A stretch of 64,000 nucleotides of DNA from Pycnopodia helianthoides (taxonomy: Eukaryota > Echinodermata > Asteroidea > Forcipulatida > Asteriidae): the NCBI GenBank assembly GCA_032158295.1, contig CM063247.1:13614315-13678314 (forward strand), written 5' to 3'. Below, piece by piece: positions 50,971-63,065 of the stretch. Below the pieces are notes generated by a model. That model had not been told where the DNA came from. It did no database searches and saw nothing but the letters and a program-made list of their open reading frames with translations. The translations under genes were made by a program, and so were the position numbers. Position 1 is the stretch's first letter; each line of letters opens with the position of its first letter.

Positions 50971-52345
50971 GCATCATACACGCAAACACGGAGCTGTTAA
51001 AAAGAGGGGGTGGGGCAACGTCTAATAACTTATTCATTTATGTATTTTCTTGTTTTCTTGCCATGTTCTCCTGGTAGACCACATTATAGTGTTTTATATT
51101 ACTCAAGTAAACCTTTTTCTAATGCGTGTTAAGTGTTGTCCCCACACGACCATGTCGCGGTTGGGGTACTTTGGCGCCTCTCCACTTCCCAATCAAAATG
51201 CTGTTGTTCCTTTAATAAACATTCATCTAGGAGCCTTTGAGTCCCGGTCTCAATCCCTCTTGAACCCGCCCGTTGATGGTCTCACGGGCACGGATTCCCT
51301 ACTGAATTTTAAATTTGACACAAGTTAAATATTTGAGGGGGACTTAAGTTCATGCCCATTTGTATCACGAGGGTGTTTATTTTATTGATTTCATGTTGTA
51401 ATGAAAAACGCGAAATCATCGGACGGACGACAATCAACCAAATAAATGTCGTCCAGCCAAGATGTTAGTTCAATTCTTCGGGGCAATATTTGCGAGCCCC
51501 GGTTCGGTGTTTTTTTTAGTTTTTTTTTTTTAGTATTAACCCCGGAGTAATTCGGACCGCGGAACGTGTTCTTTTACATGAAACAATCACTGCCCTGGTT
51601 ACAATACTGACAAGAAACGAAATTGAAAACTCGATTTAAACTCCAAAACAGTATAGCTAACCTGTCTCATGCACGGCCTAGTTTATTGAAGTAAACCATT
51701 GTTAGCTTCCCGAGAAGGCAATTCGTTTTCATCATTAGACATTGCTATTGCGTAGAGGGAAATGCCGTTTATCTTTTCATTGCACCGTTGCTTTTAAGAA
51801 CAAACAGTTCATACAACCGGTTGAGTTTTCGAGAAACAAACATTAAGCATAAATAATAATAACACTAAAAACAACAACAAACCTTAATAATTAGTCTTCT
51901 TGTGACTAGTGTTTTTACATCGATTCCAGCAGATTTAGTTAATGGACACAAAATCCGATTGTGACGAAGTGGGCGTTAATCTAGTAACTTCACGGTTGAT
52001 CAGATCAATCCTAAACTAATATCATCGAGTTTAACTGCATTTTATTCTGGGAAATATGCCTCAAAAGATATCCCCCGATAAATCTCTTGAAAGATACTAG
52101 CTTCCTCTCAATGCTAAATATTTACCATCCACTGCCTTTATAGATGGAAACGTACCTAAAATCACATCCCTCGATAAATATATTGAACGATGCAGGACAC
52201 TCACATCCTAATATTGACGTACTTGCACTCACGGCTCTCAGCCAACATTTTGATAGATCTTTTTTTCTTTCGTTCTATTTTCCATTTTGTGTGTCTGGAA
52301 ACAATGCTGATCAAGAGTAATGCATTTATGTTTATCTCTCACCAG

Positions 52346-52481
52346 GTGACTGTGCAAGCCACTTGCTTGACGCTGACAGCCATGACGGTTGACCGTTACT
52401 ATCTGATAGTGCACGCAGTCAAGTCTCGGAATACACGCACTGTGATGAAAGCCGTCGTCATCAACGTGGCAATTTGGATCT
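52346..52481 (+). CDS. KISS1R-like: Kisspeptin-receptor-like GPCR, exon 2 (TM3, DRY, TM4 start)
   Basis: A 136-bp exon, residues 108-152 plus one base. It has a pyrimidine-containing acceptor ending ACCAG at 52345 and a strong donor T|GTAAGT at 52482. It begins VTVQATCLTLTAM, closely matching the TM3 segment of vertebrate KISS1R as I recall it. This is followed by the DRY motif (D123-R124-Y125), ICL2 with SRNTRT, and TM4 with W151 as W4.50. It enters in phase 0 and leaves in phase 1. The donor phase matches the acceptors of both downstream terminal exons: T joined to TT or TC gives Phe in either case, then SSLIH. Translating past the donor soon yields an unrelated sequence and a stop, supporting the exon end. 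Confidence 0.9.
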
Positions 52482-52717
52482 GTAAGTTCTTTTGCATGAT
52501 GATGCTATGCACATTACCAATCACCGCAGGCCTTGCTGCACTTGATTCAGATATCTGTCAACGCCATTTCAGCTTAATTTGATGGGGGGTTGCTAGAGAT
52601 TCATACAGATCTAAATTGCATTACATGATAAGACGCTGTACCACAAATAGTTATAGACTACCGGTACATAACATGATTTGCTCGTTCTTTTGGGCAGAGA
52701 GAGAGAAGAGAAGAGAG

Positions 52718-52781
<64 letters not shown>

Positions 52782-53866
52782 GGAGAAGGACTCCCCAGGG
52801 GTTATCTGAAAAGAATAATTCACAATTCGCACATAATTTGAAATGAACACATGGACGAATAGGCCGTGTTGTTGAGAGCAGTAAAAGTCTCTTACTCGTC
52901 GGCACGGAAAGAGCACAATACAAAACAAGAAGGAAAAAAGGGACACAGCTAACATAATTGTAGACATATCCAGCTTGAGTGTCGATATGTCTCCACCGTG
53001 ATTTACATAATTCCACGGCGTTTTCTCAACCACCCTCGACTTAATTGTGTTGAAGTCGGAATCGTCATCTCAGTTTACGCTCTGGAAAATGTCTTTCTAA
53101 GTTACTCGATTCGTTCCTTTTCCCCAAACCCGCCGAGACCGTTCTGGCGGATATTTGCTCGTCCCGCTTAAAAACGTGTGCTTTCTTTCAAAGATCTCAC
53201 GTTCCTGTGAAATTGATTCAAACCAGTGGGATCACGTTCATACATTTTGGTCCAATCGAGTGTTTCTTTTTTCTGTGGCTGTAACATAGCCAAATGTTAT
53301 TCAAGTAAATATTCGGGGGTTTGGGGAGGCGGTCGGGAAAATGTCCACCGCGGGGCAGGTGAGACCACCGCTTCCAACAAAATATAACACTAGTGCTTAA
53401 AGCTGCAAGCGTTTTTACTTAAGCTGAGTTGAGAGTACGAGATAAAGTTGCAGATTCATGCTAATTATGGCATTGAAACTCGACATTTAGTGCCGAAAAG
53501 GAGTGGGAAGTGATATTTTTGAAACAAAATTCATATTTTGTCAGATACCCACGGGTTCCTCTCAAGTTAAGAGGCTTTGGAAAAGTAAAGGGGAACATGA
53601 ACTGGATGGGTTGAGTCTGGTGTACTCAAAAGATAAATGTGAAACAGACGGGGGAGACAAAGTTAAGGGGGGAGAAATGGTTTTTTTTTTAAGCATGCTC
53701 TTTTATTTGTAGTTACACTCTTGTTTCATTAATTTATTTATGCACTACCAATTAAAGTTTAACTAAGATGACCGCCACGGCAGTTTAATTTGAATCCCTG
53801 ATACAAAAAAGTTAACCCTCGTTTTCAATTGTGCTGCTTCTATGTTTCTTTTGTTTTTGTTACTAG
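52482..53866 (+). other. Intron 2 of the GPCR gene (to exon 3a)
   Basis: A 1385-bp GT-AG intron. It contains a long (GA)n array at about 52697-52776 and otherwise unassigned sequence. It ends in a T-rich tract before TTACTAG. For the alternative 3b splice, the intron would be 52482-54542 and would remove exon 3a completely. Confidence 0.85.
52697..52776 (+). repeat. (GA)n microsatellite in intron 2
   Basis: About 35-40 GA units with a few GAGAA interruptions. Ser/Leu-rich and Arg/Glu-rich frames across it are artefacts. Confidence 0.95.
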
Positions 53867-54458
53867 TTTCATCGCTGATACATATAGCCACCTACGTGTT
53901 CTCACGTATCGAATACAAGAACGGCGGTCAGTTTTGCGAAAGGCACTTCCCCGATGGAGAGATCAGCACCCATACCATATACGCCATTTTCGCCTTTCTC
54001 GGCATGTACGCCATCCCTCTGCTTATTATTTTGTTCTGCTACGCCCAAATACTCCTTCAAATCTGGCAGAAATCAACGGGACGGAGTGAGAGTGCGCAAG
54101 CACAGTCGCGCGCCCTCCGGAGGAAGCGAAAATCACCAAGATGGTTTTCATCGTCGTTTTGCTTTTTGCCATTTGTTGGGCGCCCATTCAGATATTCAGC
54201 ACGTGGTTCCTTTTTAACCCAGAATCCGCCAATGAGGCAAACATGTACATGCATGGTGCTTTCCTATGCCTCGCATACTCTAACAGCTGTGTCAATCCGT
54301 TCGTTTACGCGTTCACAACTACTGGTTTCAAAAAGTACTTTCGGCAGTTATTCGGCCCGTGCTGTGGTAGTTGCCTTCGAGATGAAACAAAGACCACTGT
54401 TCCTGCCAAAACAAAAATGGATCGGTTAACATCCATGAAGGAGGAATCGTCAATGTAA
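53867..54458 (+). CDS. KISS1R-like: GPCR alternative terminal exon 3a (TM4 end-TM7, C tail), one frameshift
   Basis: The acceptor TTACTAG follows a T-rich tract. Frame 1 encodes residues 153-241: TM4 end, ECL2 with the disulfide cysteine C176, TM5 with P203, and ICL3 ending ALRRKRK. The frame is then lost at the four-A run 54129-54132. From there frame 2 resumes exactly with ITKM, TM6 with CWAP (256-259), TM7 with NPFVY (N296-Y300), a CCGSC palmitoylation-type cluster and a Ser-rich tail ending at 54458. One missing base explains the break. Either reading frame is otherwise open over its part. With the missing base the receptor would have about 349 residues, a normal family length. The break could be a sequencing or assembly error, a null allele, or real inactivation. 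No poly-A signal was seen before exon 3b. Confidence 0.85.
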
Positions 54459-54542
54459 CTGCATGCCGGGCCTCCAAACGGAGAAAGTGATTGTTTAACC
54501 TTATTTCTCATCCCTCCGTGTTATTTTTTGTTTCTTTGGCAG
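54459..54542 (+). other. 84-bp spacer between terminal exons 3a and 3b
   Basis: It runs from the 3a stop codon to the 3b acceptor. It contains no AATAAA or ATTAAA, and ends in a strong pyrimidine tract followed by GGCAG. An mRNA using 3a would therefore probably continue through 3b as its 3' UTR. This makes 3a and 3b compete as acceptors within one terminal region, as opposed to being two exons with separate cleavage sites. Confidence 0.65.
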
Positions 54543-55131
54543 TCTCTTCTTTGATCCATCTTGCAAACCCTGTCTTCACAGAGGTTGACTCGGCCAGCAA
54601 TTGTGTGAATTCGTATCCGAATCCAGAGGTAGATGCAAAATCTACGGAGTTTACTCTTTCCTCGGAATGTACATCATCCCACTGATGTTGATTATGTTCT
54701 GCTACGCGAAAATCCTCATTCAAATCTGGCAAAAAACTTCGGGGGGAACAGAGAGCGCACAGGCCCACACTCGTGCCCTCCGCAGGAAAAGGAAAATCAC
54801 ACGAATGGTACTTATCGTGGTGGTTCTATTCGCGTTCTGCTGGGCGCCACTTCAAATATTTATCATTTGGACGAATTTCAATCATGCCAAAATAGAAGAA
54901 GTGAGGCCAGACGTTCTACAACTTTTGCAAGGATCCTTCCAATGTTTGGCGTATGCCAACAGTTGCGTGAACCCCTTTGTGTATGCATTCACGACGACAA
55001 GCTTCAGAAAATACTTCAGGAAAATGTTCGCAACGTGCCGTGGAAACGTCTACAAGGACCGCACCAGTATCAGCATTAGCATGACAACAAAGACGGAGAG
55101 ACTAGCTGCCGAGGAAGATTCTTCAATATAA
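54543..55131 (+). CDS. KISS1R-like: GPCR alternative terminal exon 3b (TM4 end-TM7, C tail), one frameshift
   Basis: Homologous to exon 3a. The acceptor TTTGGCAG is followed by the same phase and the same FSSLIH start. Frame 1 covers ECL2 up to VDAK; then the frame breaks at the four-A run 54637-54640. The next frame continues with IYGVYSFLGMY, TM5, ICL3 ALRRKRKIT, TM6 with FCWAP, TM7 with NPFVY, and a Ser/Thr-rich tail ending EEDSSI at 55131. A single missing base reconciles the two, giving about 348 residues. By eye it matches 3a at about 54 of 75 positions from the start of TM5 to the end of TM6, but only about a quarter in ECL2. The tail lacks the CCGSC cluster of 3a and has a single Cys. 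The same alternatives for the frameshift apply. Confidence 0.85.
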
Positions 55132-55760
55132 ACAGTGTGGATTAAAAAGAAAAAAGGACATTCTTAGCAAGAACATAGCAAACAGAATGGGAACACACAC
55201 GGTAATAGAAGGGTGTCTGTGACCCTGATATAATATAGGTGAATATTAGAGCAAAATGTGTACTTAGAGCAGTTTGTGTGTGTGCGTTTGATATCGGTAG
55301 AGGTATAAACAAAAACAAAGACAATGAAAACTGATACATGCAGCAGGAACAACGGAACACGAAAAGGTTCTCAGTTTGCTTAAAACTGGGGCATGTCGAA
55401 ACGGGAAACGTGGATGTCGCGGTTATCTTCGAAGAGCCGAGAGCCATTCGGACCAAACGAAGGAGAAAAACAGGCACGCTTTGATTGCCCTCCCTTTTTC
55501 AATCAGCAAGCCAACCGACCTTCCTTCTTCGGGCAACCTTCTCTTTGAGCATCGTTTCCTTGTTTAGTATGCTAATTTTTTAACTAGCAAGGGTAAAGTA
55601 ACGCATCGCAAAATCCAAAGGGCAACACTGGCAACTGGTTTAATCCACTAAGTTTGCGTAAACAAATGAGTTGTTAAAGAGGAACGAAAAAAGCTGGGGG
55701 AAAAAAAACGAGACAAAGAAGTAATTATGATAGTATTAAAAAAAATAATAAAAAATAAAA
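55132..55760 (+). promoter_or_regulatory. Candidate 3' UTR and poly-A region of the GPCR gene
   Basis: ATTAAA lies 10 bp after the 3b stop (55141), which is too close for most genes. AATAAA words occur at 55747 and 55754 in an A-rich tract. These are the first AATAAA signals I found after exon 3b, but the AT bias weakens them. No other coding evidence was seen. Confidence 0.25.
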
Positions 55761-58700
55761 AATGGAAATGTGGACCGAAATGTTGAGAGATGCAAATGGC
55801 ATACAGTTTTCAATTCAAAGATACAATTTGGCTAATGTATACAATGAAAAAGGAAGACGAAACACATGCATATATAAATGTACATACAAATGCGTGTACA
55901 CATCTGTGTGTGCGTGTACTTGTAGTGACATTCAAACCGAGGACTTACAACAAAAGGGACAGCAGATCCACGATTGCTAACACAAAGGAAAACGGGATCC
56001 ACCTTTGTCAGGACAAAGAGTTTAACCACAGAGGGATGTGGAACAAAGAAGGGTCCAAGCTCGGGGGTCATTACACACTTGCGGGTGTGTGTGTATCATA
56101 CGTGTTGAATATCCGTCCAGTTTCATTGACCCTTGACATCTATAGAGATTATAACCTGAGTGTATGTGTTGCAACTCAAATCACGCGGACTTAAAACGCA
56201 CTGGTTTTGTAGATGGATGCATTCTTGATGTATGCTTTGCAGCGACAGCATTGACTCTTGACCGAAGTAGGGGGGAAATATATACAAAAAAATCGCTCTC
56301 TCGCTCTCTCTTTTTTTATTATACATATATTTTTTTCCCAACCAGCACTTCTTATTGTTATGTGAACACTGGACTCGACAAAAAAGCCTCTGTATTATAC
56401 AATTTTTCATGAATCCTTGCATCAGTCACAGCACAATACTTAACCTGATTTCTAGCACCTTCCGAGGCATTCTGAAACCGTGCGCTTTGCCCGCACTCAC
56501 ACAATCTAACCGGGCAGACAAGCGCGAGCCGAATGCTTAAAATTGTACAAAACAGGCTAAGTGTGCTCCTTGGCTGTGACAAAGACCATTAAATGGCACC
56601 GCAGAGCTGAGCTTTCAGTTGTTGATTTAATTTACGGGTTCCTCGGATGAAACTTACAATTGGCCAATAGTCCTAATGTGATTTATTTCTGAGTACTTAT
56701 TCTTAATTCACTGTCATTATGTGAACTTAATTCAATGGAAACTCTGACGTGCGTGCATGCTAATGAGCTGACTAAAAAAAAATAAGTATGAATGCGTGGT
56801 TAAAAAAATTAATATAAAATTTACATTTTTTTCTGGAACTTCATTTTTAACCGTTTCGGTGTGAATTTGCACATAACACACGTGTAATTACCCATAAAAC
56901 AATGCAATCAAATTGCCTTGATATCTTTCTCTTCGAAACGACGAATGAGAATCTATTTCAGTTGCGGAAATGGTACTCGTTCCGTGACTATTCATTGGGG
57001 TCAACACGAAAAATTTGAATACATATTTTCTGTCCAACATTAGTATTATCAGATTGACCCATTTTCCCAAAACAAACGGAATAATCAAAGAGCGTTTAAA
57101 TGTCAACCTAATTTAAGCTCATTCTCTTAAAATAGATTTTAAAAAGTACACGAAAACGTGAGTGCAAATCAGTGCAGTATCATCACTGACGTACTTTTAT
57201 CGATTCTATGGGATCCAACCTACACAAAGCAGCAGTTGTGCAAGCACGTGTTCTATGATGCTGACTTGCGTGTGAGTTTAAATACAACAAAGTGTAACTT
57301 ATTAAACAACATTTTCACTAGAAGTTGTTGCTTTTCTCGAAAGAGAGTTTACCGTTCTGTTTGGTAATGACGTTCTGATGTTTCTGTAATGTTGTCCTAT
57401 ATCGGTTTACAATGCGATTGTTATACCTTGTATCTAGTATTGCATGCCAACGTCGACGCCTGTATCCATGGTAATGCTTTATTATTAATATCAAAAAGCT
57501 GTTTTATAATCCCCCACGCAAGGTTTTCCGTCATTATTGAATACGCGTAATACCTGCACGGTCTAATTGTTCCCAAGGTAATTTCGGTTTAATAATTTAT
57601 GTATTTTGACCCCCAGAAATTACCAATGTTTAACTGATGAGTTGTAAATATTGTATTATACATCCACTGAGTTTGAAATCATACTGTATGTTGGTTGCTA
57701 ATCAACAGAGTGAGCGTTGAGGTGTTAAATGTACAACAGAAACGTCATTTCAACAGGATGGTTCTCAATTGACAGACAATGGGTGCAATTAAACCGTGTT
57801 ACAATAATAATCGGGCTGTTGACCACGGATATGCCCCGGCACTTAGAGACACTTGTTCTATCTATAAGAGAACTCGATGTTTTGTGGTACACGTTGGCAC
57901 GTCGACCATGATACAAGATACGCAGGTTCTGAATTATCCTAATGTTCTTATAATGGAAATGCTTTTGACACACATAAACTTGCTGTCCCTCAAAAAAAAA
58001 AAAACATCACGAACACGAAGGTTAATTGTTTTATAAAAAATTAAAAAAAAAGTTTAAAAAATATGTCCTCCACATAAAAATTGCATGTTTACTGTGCAAG
58101 TCCCACCTTTTGTTTGGTTAATACAATAATGTCCGATCTTATTATTTGTTAGGTTTGTCATAAGGACTTGGCATACGATAATTGTATACACCCAATTCGA
58201 TTGGCTTATTTTGAAGTTATTGGTAAAGTTTGATACCAGCGCACTGAGCACACGCAAATTCTCCCCACCCCTTGGTTTAGTGTCAAATACATTTCCAGAA
58301 CTACCTCAATCATGATTAATGCTCCTTTATGATGGAACAATAAAAGGAAAGGTATAATGTCTATATTGTAACTATAGGTTTTTACCTTCATTTTCGGCAA
58401 AAGAGCAGCCCATTTCACATTCATGCAATCGTATAATTGTGAGGCATGCAACTTCGTATAGCGTAATATTCAATTCAACGCATCAGGCATTTTCTCTTTA
58501 GCATTTATAGTGAGCGCTATTGGAAATTTTTGCAAAAAGCTGCTGCAACTTGGATGCATGCATAAAAGTAGGATTGTTTCAGTCAATGGTCATCTTTTTG
58601 TTTTTATTTCATGACGCAAGAGGACATTTGCTTACACATTACGTGAAATCAAACGTCAGATTTGAGGAGATTTCAAGTTCGCACGTAGCGTTTAAATTGT

Positions 58701-61584
58701 CTGCCTATTTGCCGAAACTGACATGGGAAGCCCGTGTTATTATTTTGTCCGTACATGTCGCGTTCAACTACACTGCTCGGTTGAGTCGATATCGCTACGT
58801 GATGTTTCATATTTTCGAAAGACTCCACTTTTGTGCAGAATGCTTTTATTAAATTTTTCAATTATGTCTGACCTTTTGCCACTAATCTATAAGTGTGGTC
58901 AATATTTATTTTGCCAATGGCATGATTGAATTACAAACAAATTAAAAGGGACACGGTTTGTTTTTTTCATTATTTACCTCAGTATTACTGGAAAGGTTAA
59001 TGCAACATCATAAATGTTTGTGGTTATTTTGGTCTGAGTTTAATGGAAGGTAGGCCTAATAATGAACGGAACCCGAACTATCTTCTGACGGAGAAGGGGA
59101 GACATTTCAGGAAATTGGGGGGTTGGGCGGAATTATGAAGGGACGTCAGAGGGCCTAATAGTCGGCTGGTAATACTGGGGTTCGCAATTTCGTCACGGAA
59201 GGGTCACTGCTAACAGTATTGCATAATTCGGGGTGTGCAATTCATGCATGACAGTGAGGAGGTACTTTTGGGGTATTTTCTGCTTGGTCGTTGGAGATCG
59301 CCTCCATTTCGAATCGACTGTGATATACTTTTTGTGTACAATTTCAAATTATAGTAATCCCTTTCCTGTGTATATGCGTATGGACTGGTGTAGAATAATC
59401 AATATTTTCTTGTAAGCTAGCTGTAATTGACAAATATATATTTTTCAGTATTATTAGTAGTATTAGTATAAGTAGTTTTAGTGTTTTATTTAGTTATATG
59501 TTATTTTTATTTTTATATCTTTTATTCAATGATTTGTGTCTTATTTAATATTCGATTATAATGATCAATTAACACTGTAATTATGTATGTACATTTTGTT
59601 GAAGACTGACAACGTACACGGACATGGACAGAGGCGGTGGTTTTTTAACCTCGATTGAACACAAACTGCTCGACTCCGACATCTGTAGAGTGATGGTATA
59701 GGCCACAATCAAGTTACCTAGAGAGACACAAATGTTGCACGAGGTCCTTAAACCGTGTGGGTGGATAAACATACAGATGTTCGTGGACCAGCTCAGATTC
59801 GGGATCAAAGCACTTTGCTACTAAAATACATGTAACCAAGGTGGAATGTATATAATGTAGATATATCCAATGTTTAATAGAAGCTCGAGTAACGTTTCGT
59901 CTGCACGTACATCCAGCAAATACTTGATCAAGCGCGAGTTACACCTTTTTTTTTCTTCTTCTTCCTCTCTCTGTTATTAAATTCAAAGGGAAAGAGTCGC
60001 ACTCTATATCCGATAGTTTTCAGTAATAGAAGATATACTGGTGGTCATTGAAAGCACCATACCAGTTTCATTTACGGGGATCGTGCGCCCAAAATAGGCA
60101 CGAGGAATCCAATTACCAAATGCAATGGTGTATCAAATGTCGTCTCCACTATACTAGGTCGTTGGCCATTTTATTTAGGCCCCGAATGCCCCGCCTGCTC
60201 ATTTCTATACTTTCCCTTTTTCATCTATAACTGTCGAAGTGTTGATTGTAAATATTTCAATCGATGATTAAATATATAATTACCCCCAAAGAAACACTAC
60301 AATGGACTGCCACTTCGGGGGCACCCACATTGCAAGGCTGGCATGGTTTAAATTGTTGTCCCCCATTTAACCGTTGTTAAATGCAAGCGAAATGAGTACA
60401 GAATAATGCGGCAGTACATTTTCAAGTCGGTTTCATTTTTATTATCCCCCTATTATCGCTTTGTTGCAGGACGCCTGCACAGTATTTCGAGTATAAAAGA
60501 CCATTCCAGTCACAGGCAACCTAAATATTTCGTCTATGTTTAGACTCGAGCAGACACTGAATGAGCCTCTTTCGGGCATTATTCTGTGTATGTCTTGTAC
60601 ATCCAGGTCAGTGGATGGATTTCAATGCAGTACGCCCAGGTAGAAAGGGGGCAAGACAGTCTTGGTTGCAACAAATGACCCCCTTTTTCAGCTGCATTCT
60701 TTGGAGTTGAATCACCTGCCTTTCTTGCTTTGTACTGGTTGTTTTATCGGAATGACAGAACGTCTTGTGGGGATAACCGAATAAAAATCAATAGAAGAAC
60801 AGCCCCGGGTACCCTGTATGGCGATTCTACATGGAATGTTTTTCGTCTAGATTTCGTTTCAATCCTTGGTTTTATGTCAACCCGATCGAGTTTGTTGCCC
60901 ACTAAAGAAGCCTGTCAACATTATTGCGCGTTTTCATACATGTCCCGCAGCCAAAGCCTCAATTTACTGATGAATTTGCAGCTTTGAATCGGACTTACTT
61001 GACAATGAACGCCTCCCAAACCGTGTTCTGAGCGTGGAACTCCCCATTAACTGGGCCTGGGTGGCGTACCTAGATGCGCCACAGGGTCCGATCGCTCGTA
61101 GGAGAGAGAAAGAGAACGTCGAATATTATATTCAATTCTGTGACAGAACAGGTACCAGTGCGCAGGCGAATAATTAATTGAGAGTGGAGGATCAAGACTA
61201 CGGACAACCTCATTCTTTGCAAAACATTATTGTTGTGACACAAGTTTTTGACCCATGCTAACCGTCACGAAGATTCATCCTCACTTCATAGGAGATGTGT
61301 TGAGAACAATACACAAAAAGACAGAGGGAAAAAACAACATGGAAAAAACAAAGGAATAACAAAAAATTATAGTAAAAATGAAAAAAAAACAAAAAACAAA
61401 CAAACATAAAAATAATAAAATATATCAATATAAACAACACTGAAAAGCCAAATGTTCCTTTTAAACAAACAAATATTATTTATCTCAAAACCGTATGCAT
61501 CCAAATTCCAGTAAGACAACATATATGTTTATTAAAGAAGGACCGTTGATATATACAAATTATTCACTATTTTAAATGAAACAA

Positions 61585-61659
61585 TAGGGCATATTGTACT
61601 AGGTCATATCGTATAAGGGCATACCGTATAAGGGCATATCGTATGAGGGCATATCGTAT
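61585..61659 (+). repeat. 15-bp tandem repeat, five copies
   Basis: The unit AGGGCATATCGTATA/G starts at 61585, 61600, 61615, 61630 and 61645. The last two copies are identical and the first is the most diverged. Confidence 0.92.
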
Positions 61660-62619
61660 GATGGGGGAAAAGGGAGAACTAAATAAACGAAAACGATTCC
61701 ACCGAGAGGGAACTCCTTCCTCATGACGTGGCTGCCATACGTGGGATCAAAGTACACTATTCGTATCTCTGGCAACCATTGATTTGAATCTGTGCACGCC
61801 CTGTTGACTGCGTGCAGATTACCAAGTGGTTTTGCGGCAAGCTACATTATACAGTCTTACCTTAAAATAAAGTTAAGGGTTGTTATAGTTGAGTTGACAT
61901 GATTTTAAGCAAGAGTTGTGTTTGATATAGGGAAGCCCGTCCCAGACTTCGTGATTAGTTTACTTTTCATCGCATGAGGGATGTAACTCGTGTTGAGCGG
62001 AAAGATCTATCAAGCACTGCAGTATGGCACGTGAAACTTGCTATTCCGTTGCACGTTTCCCCCCCCCCTTTTTTTTCTTGTTTTCTTCTTTTTTTAGCAT
62101 TGCAATCACAAATCAATGACGATGTCGTATTGCCGCCTGCCTATCGACCGCAGACCTGTTCAAGAGGAGACACAAGCTATTTATTGGCTTATTTTCCGGG
62201 GGTAAATCGCTTGGTTATCATTTTGAACATCGCTTGACCTTGCTCATTGAAAAGACGCATTCTACAAATGTCACAGCGATCAACTGTTTGCTTTTGATTT
62301 GTTGTATGACAGCCCTGAGATTGAATCATTTGTCTTTCGTTTTTCTTGTCTTTTTCTGTACCGATATCCACACCTTCCAACCCCCGTCAGATAATCGTTT
62401 ATGGTAGGTAATCAACTACGGTATCATCCGGTTCAAAACGTAGACCTTCCGCCCAATTACCGGACGCGGTGGTTAACTGTCCTTGCCAGCTTTACATAAC
62501 TTATCTTTGACATTTTGCTGCAACGGACTGAATTACGGTGAGCTTGTGTAATCAGACTGGCGCATAACGGCTTCAAATGGGCTCACTTTGATATGCACAC
62601 ATAACAAAAATACCAAGCT

Positions 62620-63065
62620 GAGTACCAAGTAATCGGATCTCCGAGTACGAGTACTCTATGAAGAAAAAGAACAAATGTGGAAAAAACTGATCGATTGCAT
62701 TTTTTTAAACTAATATATGGATGACATTTTGTGCCAGGCTATATTTTATACATGAATAAATCAAAGACAACTCCACCTTTCCCAGCTTTTCACATTTTGC
62801 ATTAAAACAACATAATTTAGACGACCGTATTTTGACCACGGCTATGCTTACGATCCAATCAAAGTAGATTTGCAATCGGGTATCGAATGCATGACTTAAA
62901 CAGCCGGGGTTTGGGGGCTTTGTTTTGTTTTGTTTGTTTTTTAAATCGAGTATCGTGTGTGGACTTGGAGTGGGAGTACGAGTACCATCAAAACGGTTGT
63001 CGAGTAGGAAGTCGAGTAGCCTGAGCGTACCGAGTATACGAGTACTACAACACTCAACAATGAAT
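62620..63065. repeat. Region with inverted GAGTAC/GTACTC words
   Basis: CCGAGTACGAGTACTC occurs near 62640. Several CGAGTA or GTACGAGTAC words lie at 62945-63050, ending ACGAGTACTACAACACTC. Clustered ACTCGTACTC-type words at both ends could be the remains of hAT-type subterminal repeats, but neither end is defined. Low confidence. Confidence 0.3.

Larger units (their letters stand above)
14567..52345 (+). other. Intron 1 of the GPCR gene (37.8 kb)
   Basis: It is bounded by the donor GTAAGT at 14567 and an acceptor ending CTCTCACCAG at 52345. Joining these gives an uninterrupted TM3 (SYTSF|VTVQATC). It is filled with repeats, two retroelement-type coding relics and long unassigned AT-rich sequence. 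No exon-like GPCR fragment was seen inside it. Stretches where I see nothing recognisable include 18900-19660, 20200-21590, 22650-24290, 25730-29050, 32000-36500, 41200-42530, 44230-45380, 46700-48380 and 48520-50230. Confidence 0.8.

Noticed and set aside
52482..52582. Continuation of the exon 2 frame after WI
   Set aside because: It reads through a consensus GTAAGT donor into sequence that does not resemble TM4 of this family; splicing to 3a or 3b restores the expected sequence.
54305..54511. Antisense frames over the receptor terminal exons
   Set aside because: They are shadows of the conserved GPCR coding sequence and have no domain.
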